From Thermoplasmatota archaeon (lineage in GTDB: Archaea; Thermoplasmatota; E2; DHVEG-1): 11,706 nt of DNA. The notes beneath the pieces are model-generated. The model was not told the origin of the DNA, did no database searches, and saw nothing but the letters and a program-made list of their open reading frames with translations. The translations under genes were made by a program, and so were the position numbers. The stretch is taken from contig JALHTX010000303.1 in the NCBI GenBank assembly GCA_022866015.1, forward strand, positions 1 through 11,706. Direction: 5' to 3'. Shown piece by piece: positions 7,223 to 11,706 of this stretch (position 1 is its first letter; every line of letters begins with the position of its first letter).

Positions 7223-7939
7223 TCAATGATTCAAAGCATCTAATTTAATTATTTTTTTTCTAATAAAATGTATAGATATTATAACAAATATTAAAGCACC
7301 AAAAAAACCAATAGATAAACCTGTTAATATATCATCAAAAGTAAGTATAAAATTATAGAAACCATGAACAATTATTGCTAAGATAAAATACGGTAAAATA
7401 CTTATTAATCTATTATGCTTCATAACAACTTTACCGTAACCATAACCAGTCCATGCTGTAGCTGATGCATGAAGCAAACACCCTGAGAAACTTCTAATTG
7501 AGATTAAAATAATAAAATAAAGTAAGCCTTCACTTAAAAATGCATCTGCTCCATAAAAAAGGTTCTCTGTTGCTGAAAAACCAAGTCCTGCTATAGCACC
7601 ATAAATAAGCCCATCTTCTGGTTCTATTAGTTCTCTTTTAACTCTTTTTAAGGAAAGTGCTAATGGTTTTGTAAGTTCTTCGGCAAAAGGTGCAATAACT
7701 GATGTTGTAATTAATAAGTAAATGCTTTGGTCATTCACTGCAAAAATAGTAATATTTTCTATTAAAAGCTCTAATATTATAGATGCAAGTATTGCAATTG
7801 TTGCCCCCCATAAAAAACAAAGAATTATTGGTATCCATTTTTCACGGTGGTATTTTTCTGTATTTCTAATCCATATTGTATATATTAAGGCAGGTAAAAA
7901 AGCCATTAAAAATAAGAGTATTATTTCTATTAGTTTCAT
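7223..7939 (-). CDS. prsW: PrsW-family intramembrane metalloprotease (peptidase M82 type)
   Basis: This 238-residue polytopic membrane protein carries all the motifs of the PrsW/M82 group within the CPBP-like superfamily: EELTK (87-91, the EExxK zinc motif), GFSATENLFY (120-129, second Glu), LLHASATAWTG (155-165, first His) and HGFYN (192-196, second His plus Asn). About seven hydrophobic segments are visible, starting at residues 3-22 and 36-58. PrsW in Bacillus cleaves an anti-sigma factor within the membrane. Archaea lack that pathway, so the substrate here is unknown. No ribosome binding site precedes the ATG. A sequence conserved with the upstream truncated copy sits about 29 bases before it, which suits a leaderless transcript. 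The complete copy follows a truncated duplicate and precedes pfkA. Confidence 0.88.
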   Translation of the reverse strand: MKLIEIILLFLMAFLPALIYTIWIRNTEKYHREKWIPIILCFLWGATIAILASIILELLIENITIFAVNDQSIYLLITTSVIAPFAEELTKPLALSLKRVKRELIEPEDGLIYGAIAGLGFSATENLFYGADAFLSEGLLYFIILISIRSFSGCLLHASATAWTGYGYGKVVMKHNRLISILPYFILAIIVHGFYNFILTFDDILTGLSIGFFGALIFVIISIHFIRKKIIKLDALNH

Positions 7940-7983
7940 GTTTTTTTAAATTAGTAAGTATCTTATTTAGTTTATCTTTTTTT
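7606..7983 (-). repeat. Direct repeat, copy 1 (5' half of prsW and its upstream region)
   Basis: These roughly 378 bases match 8111-8488 closely at a constant offset of 505 bases through the coding part, with no insertion or deletion, and with a single 1-base shift in the upstream part. The match covers residues 1 to about 111 of PrsW and about 44 bases before the start codon, so the promoter was duplicated with the gene. Confidence 0.9.
7962..7975 (-). promoter_or_regulatory. Conserved TATA-like element upstream of prsW, leaderless promoter candidate
   Basis: On the minus strand the element reads TAAACTAAATAAGA and is centred about 29 bases before the prsW ATG. The same 14 bases recur at 8468-8481 before the truncated copy, although nearby bases differ. 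Neither gene has a ribosome binding site. The spacing is that of an archaeal TATA box on a leaderless transcript. This is inference from conservation and spacing. Confidence 0.35.
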
Positions 7984-8075
7984 AGCGATATTTATTGGGA
8001 TACTTAAAAACCATGATAAATCTTGTCATTGAACTAGTATATAAAGTTAACTTTTTTTAGGTTTTTCAAACAAAA

Positions 8076-8444
8076 TCATCTAATAAATGTTACGTTAAAA
8101 TAATTATGGATAAGTCCATCTTCAGGTTCTACTAGTTCTCTTTTAACTCTTTTTAAAGAAAGTGCTAACGGTTTTGTAAGTTCTTCGGCAAAAGGCGCAA
8201 TAACTGATATTGTAATCAATAAGTAAATACTTTGGTCATCCACCGTAAAAATAGCAATTCTTTCAATTAAAAGCTCCAATATTATAGATGCAAGTATTGC
8301 AATTGTTGCATCCCATAAAAAACAAAAAAGAATTGGTATCCATTTTTCATGGTTGTATTTTTCTGTATTTCTAATCCATACTGTATAAATTAAGGCTGGT
8401 AAAAAAGCCATTAAAAATAAGATTATTACTTCTATTAGATTCAT
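8076..8444 (-). pseudogene. Truncated tandem duplicate of prsW
   Basis: The 122-residue product matches the first 111 or so residues of the adjacent complete PrsW with about 15 substitutions (roughly 87 percent identity). It then breaks off after PEDGLI into ten unrelated residues (HNYFNVTFIR) and a TGA. It keeps the first two to three membrane segments and the EELTK zinc motif. It lacks the second Glu, both His motifs and the remaining helices, so it cannot be an active protease. The homologous part has no frameshift or internal stop despite the divergence, and one substitution (Gly45 to Asp) falls inside a membrane segment. It may be a decaying gene whose 3' half was deleted recently, or less likely a retained short protein. 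It shares an upstream element with the complete copy. Confidence 0.8.
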
Positions 8445-8488
8445 ATTTTTACTAAATTAGTAAACATCTTATTTAGTTTACCTTTTTT
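8111..8488 (-). repeat. Direct repeat, copy 2 (truncated prsW and its upstream region)
   Basis: This is the partner of 7606-7983. The similarity stops abruptly near 8111, in the codon run after PEDGLI, and upstream near 8488 in a T-rich tract. The 127 bases between the two copies (7984-8110) have no counterpart in the second copy, so the junctions are sharp. Confidence 0.9.
8468..8481 (-). promoter_or_regulatory. Conserved TATA-like element upstream of the truncated prsW copy
   Basis: The element is the same TAAACTAAATAAGA as at 7962-7975, centred about 30 bases before the ATG of the truncated copy. Its preservation suggests the duplicated fragment could still be transcribed. A second AT-rich candidate (ATTTTATAAAA) lies slightly further upstream. 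Confidence 0.3.
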
Positions 8489-8593
8489 ATAAAATGTTTC
8501 TATTTTGTTTTTTATTCACATTTTTTTAGACTTGCTGAGAGGTAACTTATTTTAAGGAAAACTTGTTTATGTTGGGGAGTATCTTTACCAAAA

Positions 8594-8599
8594 GGTGAT
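8594..8599 (+). promoter_or_regulatory. Ribosome binding site of the helicase gene
   Basis: GGTGAT matches the archaeal 16S 3' tail and lies directly before the ATG at 8602, with two bases between. It fixes the start and is one of the clearest pieces of evidence for archaeal translation signals in this window. A weak TATA-like stretch (TTATTTTAA) lies near 8548-8556. Confidence 0.6.
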
Positions 8600-8601
8600 A
8601 T

Positions 8602-9942
8602 ATGAGTTTTAAACCTTATAGCTGGCAAAAACGTCTAGTTCGGATTTACAAAGGCAGTGGTGTTGTAAAAGGATTTGCAGGTACTGGTAAAACCTTTGGA
8701 GCTATTTTACTTATTAAAGATAGAGGATACAATAAAGTAATTATAGGAGTTCCTACCAATAAACTTAGGAATCAGTGGAGAAAAGAACTCAAGGAACATA
8801 ATGTAGATAATGCTACTGTTGAAACTTTTCATATTCTTTCAAAGGAACGGTCTAAAGATTTGAAATGTGATCTTTTTGTTGTTGATGAATGTCATCGTAG
8901 TACTAGTCCTGTTTTTAAAAAAATTTATGAAAATATTAAGTATGATGATATCCTAGGTCTTTCTGCAACGCCAAACAAGAATTCACTTGAATATTGTGGA
9001 GGAATAATTATTGATATTCCTTTGGCTGATGCACAAATTAGTGATTTTACAGTTTATTTTCATGGTATTGATCTTACACTTGATGAATACAACGTTTATC
9101 AAGAATATTCTGAAGTAATTAGTAAATGGCTTAGTCGCATTCGTCGAGCTGAAAACGATTCAGAGAAATGGAGTCTTCGTGAAAAACTGGATTCTATGAT
9201 TTTTAAACGCCGCAGTTTGGTTTATAACGCAGAGAATCGTATTCCAAAGGCTGTAGAACTTCTCAGAGGTAATTGTGATAAGCCAACTCTTGTTATATGT
9301 AAACGTATCGATCAAGCAAACACTCTTTCAAAAATTACCGGTATTCCTGTTTATCATAGTGAAAAACCTGATGAGAAAGCACTTGATAATTTTCATAATG
9401 ATCGTATTTCTGCACTATTAAGTGTTGGTATGTTATCAGAAGGTTACGATAAACGTAATATAAAGTGTTTGATTATTGTGTCCACTGCGATTACTGAGGC
9501 GTATCATATCCAGAGTATAGGTCGCGCTGTTCGTCTACCTGATGATGCTGATATTCATATACTTCTTGCACGTAACACCACGGATGAAAAACTATTGCAA
9601 TTTCGTTATATGTATAACCATAAAATTGTTGGTTATTTTTCACCTCGAGCTTTAAAACCTAAAAATCCATGGATTGAACAATATTATCTTGGTAATGAAT
9701 TTAATATTGATACAGAGGGTCGTATATATCAAAAAACTCCTGAGAGTAAACAATATTTTAAGGATAATCCAATTGTTGCTAGTCTGCAGAGGCTGTTTAA
9801 TTGTCGTGCTGGAAATTTCAGGTTGACACAAGATAATCAAGTTATCGCAAAAGCAGGAGGTCAAATCTTGAGTCTTGGTATTCTGACAGAGTCTCTTGAA
9901 AAAATTCCTCCTACAAAAATTAAACCTTTGGATAATAACTAA
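8602..9942 (+). CDS. Compact superfamily 2 DNA/RNA helicase (DECH box, XPB/SSL2-like)
   Basis: This 446-residue ATP-dependent helicase or translocase has the full SF2 motif set: WQKRLV (8-13, Q-like), GFAGTGKT (24-31, Walker A), VVDECHRS (93-100, motif II as DECH), LSATP (120-124, motif III), VGMLSEGYD (275-283, motif V) and QSIGRAVR (304-311, motif VI with the arginine fingers). The two RecA domains span about 1-140 and 215-345. The last 100 residues (about 346-446) match no domain I recognise. There is no nuclease, HRD, thumb or damage-recognition module of classic XPB. Size and layout recall stand-alone SF2 helicases of viruses and plasmids as much as chromosomal repair proteins. The coding strand is T-rich with frequent CGT arginine codons, unlike the A-rich pyr genes, which may point to transfer. 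It is a single gene, convergent with the asparaginase-like gene. Confidence 0.88.
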   Translation: MSFKPYSWQKRLVRIYKGSGVVKGFAGTGKTFGAILLIKDRGYNKVIIGVPTNKLRNQWRKELKEHNVDNATVETFHILSKERSKDLKCDLFVVDECHRSTSPVFKKIYENIKYDDILGLSATPNKNSLEYCGGIIIDIPLADAQISDFTVYFHGIDLTLDEYNVYQEYSEVISKWLSRIRRAENDSEKWSLREKLDSMIFKRRSLVYNAENRIPKAVELLRGNCDKPTLVICKRIDQANTLSKITGIPVYHSEKPDEKALDNFHNDRISALLSVGMLSEGYDKRNIKCLIIVSTAITEAYHIQSIGRAVRLPDDADIHILLARNTTDEKLLQFRYMYNHKIVGYFSPRALKPKNPWIEQYYLGNEFNIDTEGRIYQKTPESKQYFKDNPIVASLQRLFNCRAGNFRLTQDNQVIAKAGGQILSLGILTESLEKIPPTKIKPLDNN

Positions 9943-9949
9943 AGAATTA

Positions 9950-10441
9950 CTAAATGTTTATTTCTTCAAATTCACCAGTTGTAGCATTTTTTCTTACGTT
10001 ATCATAATTGAAATATTTTCCATTCATAACTATATACACTCCTTTTGGTAATGCTTGTACAAATGCAAGGGCGCTTCCAAGGTTAAAAAGTCCATCACTA
10101 CTTCCAAAAGCATAAGGAACTAGTGCTCCTGTGAAAACTATTGTTTTATCTTTTATGATTTCACCAAGCATCTTTGCTGTTTTTGTCATTGTATCGGTTC
10201 CATGTGTTATTATTATTTTATCTTCTTTTGAATTTCTGCATTTTTCAAGTATTATGGCTCTATGATACTCTGTCATTTCGAGGCTGTCTATCATCATAAG
10301 AGTCCTTATTTTTGCATCTAATTTACATCTTGCAAGTTTGAGCATTTCATATATGTGTGTATTTTTAAATATTAAGTCACCAGTAAGTTCCATATATTCT
10401 TTATCAAATGTTCCACCAGTTACCAGGATTTTTATTGTCAT
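9950..10441 (-). CDS. Single-domain asparaginase-like protein
   Basis: The 163 residues correspond to only the N-terminal catalytic domain of type I/II L-asparaginases, which are normally about 330. The active-site set is present: VTGGTFD (7-13) with Thr11 as nucleophile, HGTDTM (80-85) with the Thr82-Asp83 pair, VFTGALVP (102-109), and Lys151 in VRKNATTGEF (149-158), equivalent to the catalytic lysine. The C-terminal domain, which in normal enzymes completes the neighbouring active site, is absent, and the reading frame ends cleanly after EEINI. Stand-alone domains of this length exist as a family, so it is probably not a recent truncation. The substrate (asparagine, glutamine or another amide) is unknown. 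The start is supported by GGTGA on the minus strand (10446-10450), five bases before the ATG. Confidence 0.85.
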   Translation of the reverse strand: MTIKILVTGGTFDKEYMELTGDLIFKNTHIYEMLKLARCKLDAKIRTLMMIDSLEMTEYHRAIILEKCRNSKEDKIIITHGTDTMTKTAKMLGEIIKDKTIVFTGALVPYAFGSSDGLFNLGSALAFVQALPKGVYIVMNGKYFNYDNVRKNATTGEFEEINI

Positions 10442-10519
10442 TTTTTCACCTTTTTGTTTTATGTGATTACAATCTTATACTTAAAACTATTTTTTAATTT
10501 CGACACTGTTAATTTCTAG

Positions 10520-10533
10520 GCTGTTGAAAAATT
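10520..10533 (+). repeat. Left terminal inverted repeat of the insertion sequence
   Basis: GCTGTTGAAAAATT matches the reverse complement of 11690-11703 except for the first base. The flanking CTAG (10516-10519) is the likely target site copy. Confidence 0.8.
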
Positions 10534-10538
10534 AATTG

Positions 10539-10596
10539 AACCCTCCCGCCTTTCATTTAAAGCGGGATGCAATAAATGAATAATGACAGGAGGGTT
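10539..10596 (+). promoter_or_regulatory. Nested inverted repeats folding over the transposase start
   Basis: An inner stem TCCCGC (10544-10549) / GCGGGA (10562-10567) sits just before the start codon. An outer complement AACCCTCC (10539-10546) / GGAGGGTT (10589-10596) spans it, so the ATG at 10576 lies between the arms. The two pairings share 10544-10546. Such structures in IS leader regions (known for IS10 and IS50) reduce translation from read-through transcripts. A similar role here is inference. Confidence 0.4.
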
Positions 10597-11508
10597 AATC
10601 TCAGAAAGATTTTGTCAAATATTAATCTTTCAGAAGTCGAAAACATACTGAAAAACAACTACAAATACCAGCCAGGAAAACCAGGTAGACCACCACTCTC
10701 ACCCACAGGAATGTTTCTGTCATTCATCCTCATGTTCCTCAGAATGGAATCCTACCGAGACTACCAGGCATTCCTGAAAAAAGACCAGTTTTGGAGACGA
10801 CAACTACAGTTCAAACAACCACCAGACATCGGAAGTTTCACCAACTTCCTCAAAAGAATCGGTGTAAAAACATTTGAACAACTGTTCACCATGGTTGTTC
10901 AACAACTCCTCGATAAAGAGTTTCTGAACATTCACACCATTGCACAGGATGGTTCTATCCTTAAAGGAAACCCAGATGATAACAAGGGTGAATGGGGATG
11001 GGATCACATCAACGAACTCTACATCTACGGATATAAAATTAATGTGATTGTTGACGTTCATGCAAAACTCCCAGTCGCACTCACAATTACTGGTGCGAAC
11101 ACGCATGATTCCACCCAGTTCCAACAATTATACACCACAGTAAAATCTTATAAAACTCGTTTTCCAACCAGGTTTTTTCTTGGAGACAAAGCCTTTGACT
11201 CCTCTAAAATCAGAACCACGTTGCTCAAAGACCGAGTTATACCTGTTATCAAAGCAGCAAAAACCCGAATTAAACCCAAGTATCCACCCTGGTTCCGAAA
11301 ACACTACAAGAAAAGAACTGCGGTCGAACGGTTCTTCTCCCGACTCAAAGAATACCTTGACCTCAAAAAATTACATATCTATGGAAGAGAAACCGTTCAA
11401 CTCTATGCTTACCTGATTTGCATTGGCATGTTGGTGATAGGGTACATTAACCATCTGCTTGGATATTCGCCACGCAGCATCAAAACATTTGTACGAATGT
11501 GCACCTGA
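10576..11508 (+). CDS. DDE transposase, IS5-like
   Basis: This 310-residue transposase catalyses cut-and-paste movement of the surrounding element. The N-terminal part (about 35-95: GRPPLSPTGMFLSF, RDYQAFLKKDQFWRR, SFTNFLKRIG) is the helix-rich DNA-binding region typical of IS5/DUF772-type enzymes. The RNase H-fold catalytic residues are Asp125 (IAQDGSIL), Asp204 (FLGDKAFDS) and Glu251 within TAVERFFSRLKEY, which has the spacing of the Y-R-E-K signature. All are intact. The start is the ATG at 10576, preceded only by a weak GCGGGATG sequence buried in a possible hairpin. Base composition differs from neighbouring genes (many ACC, ATC and TTC codons), which marks it as foreign. Assignment to IS5 rather than IS1182 or an unclassified family is moderately confident. 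Confidence 0.92.
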   Translation: MNNDRRVNLRKILSNINLSEVENILKNNYKYQPGKPGRPPLSPTGMFLSFILMFLRMESYRDYQAFLKKDQFWRRQLQFKQPPDIGSFTNFLKRIGVKTFEQLFTMVVQQLLDKEFLNIHTIAQDGSILKGNPDDNKGEWGWDHINELYIYGYKINVIVDVHAKLPVALTITGANTHDSTQFQQLYTTVKSYKTRFPTRFFLGDKAFDSSKIRTTLLKDRVIPVIKAAKTRIKPKYPPWFRKHYKKRTAVERFFSRLKEYLDLKKLHIYGRETVQLYAYLICIGMLVIGYINHLLGYSPRSIKTFVRMCT

Positions 11509-11518
11509 CACGTTCGTA
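11492..11518 (+). terminator. Hairpin overlapping the transposase stop codon
   Basis: TACGAATGTG (11492-11501) pairs with CACGTTCGTA (11509-11518) around a 7-base loop, with one G-U wobble, and the stop TGA (11506-11508) lies in the loop. A T7 run follows only at 11543-11549, so it is not a classical terminator. It may protect the mRNA end or end transcription in combination with the downstream T tract. Confidence 0.4.
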
Positions 11519-11689
11519 ACAACAAAGGTAGCTGTTCTTCTCTTTTTTTAGAGATAATCAGGTTAATATTGGAGAAAAATAGATTGATGAACATGTTTTT
11601 ACAATCATCAAAGACGTTACAAGCATCAGAATCTGCTATAAACTCTAACCATTTTGATCATCTGTTTAGAAAAATTATAATGAACTCAG

Positions 11690-11703
11690 AATTTTTCAAC
11701 AGG
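11690..11703 (-). repeat. Right terminal inverted repeat of the insertion sequence
   Basis: AATTTTTCAACAGG is the inverted counterpart of 10520-10533. It is followed by CTA at the very end of the window. Confidence 0.8.
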
Positions 11704-11706
11704 CTA

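Larger units (their letters stand above)
10520..11703 (+). mobile_element. Complete IS5-like insertion sequence (about 1184 bp) with terminal inverted repeats
   Basis: The left end GCTGTTGAAAAATT (10520-10533) and the right end AATTTTTCAACAGG (11690-11703) are inverted repeats matching at 13 of 14 positions, with the outermost base mismatched. A CTAG lies just outside the left end (10516-10519). CTA (11704-11706) lies outside the right end, where the window stops, consistent with a 4-base CTAR-type target duplication as seen in IS5 relatives. Between them lie one intact transposase gene and about 180 non-coding bases at the right. GC content is clearly higher than in the flanking DNA. The element looks complete and potentially mobile. 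Confidence 0.85.

Noticed and set aside
7722..7949. Plus-strand frame opposite the prsW start
   Set aside because: It overlaps the 5' half of a gene with clear protease motifs and has no family resemblance. It exists only as an antisense shadow.
8580..8600. Imperfect hairpin sequestering the helicase ribosome binding site
   Set aside because: Only ACC/GGT and TATC/GATA pair, with a three-base bulge between, which is too weak to call a regulatory structure.
11593..11706. Short plus-strand frame running out of the insertion-sequence right end
   Set aside because: It is 38 codons with no binding site or recognisable product. It is most likely chance openness in the non-coding right end, although it could continue beyond the window.
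1..11706. CRISPR array, tRNA, rRNA or multi-gene defence island
   Set aside because: No regularly spaced repeats, no tRNA-like cloverleaf and no rRNA sequence were seen. The helicase has no neighbouring nuclease, methylase or other defence partner.

Overview
The window is AT-rich DNA that most likely comes from an archaeon. Several starts are preceded by GGTGA/GAGGTG-type ribosome binding sites. Upstream regions carry archaeal TATA-like boxes (for example TTTATATA at 2786-2793) rather than bacterial -35/-10 pairs, and one gene pair looks leaderless. A low-GC euryarchaeal or Thermoplasmata-type lineage would fit, but no taxonomic marker is present and a bacterial origin is not strictly excluded.

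Layout from left to right. (1) Positions 1-123 hold the 3' end of a gene, probably an IS630-type transposase. (2) Positions 243-2356 hold a compact plus-strand operon: pyrD and pyrK (the two subunits of NAD-linked dihydroorotate dehydrogenase of UMP synthesis), then a YjbQ/UPF0047 gene. (3) Positions 2357-2881 are a 525-base gene-free gap. It contains four hairpins or palindromes packed into about 115 bases (2575-2687), two of which look like ends of IS200/IS605 or TnpB elements. A strong TATA box follows. (4) Positions 2882-6028 encode a very large secreted or surface protein anchored by five C-terminal membrane segments. (5) Positions 6217-7939 on the minus strand hold a phosphofructokinase downstream of a PrsW-type membrane metalloprotease. 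A second, truncated PrsW copy (8076-8444) lies upstream of the complete one as a direct tandem duplication. (6) Positions 8602-9942 encode a compact SF2 helicase, convergent with only 7 bases between stops with a one-domain asparaginase-like protein (9950-10441, minus). (7) Positions 10520-11703 are a complete IS5-like insertion sequence with matched terminal repeats and an intact DDE transposase. The window ends three bases beyond it.

The left part is core metabolism (pyrimidine synthesis). The right half looks accessory: a duplicated protease, an orphan helicase, a short asparaginase and insertion sequences. I see no single multi-gene defence or biosynthetic system here. The least explained items are the hairpin cluster at 2575-2687, the large surface protein with its possible CTG start, the decayed PrsW tandem copy, and the shortened nucleotide-binding loop of the phosphofructokinase.
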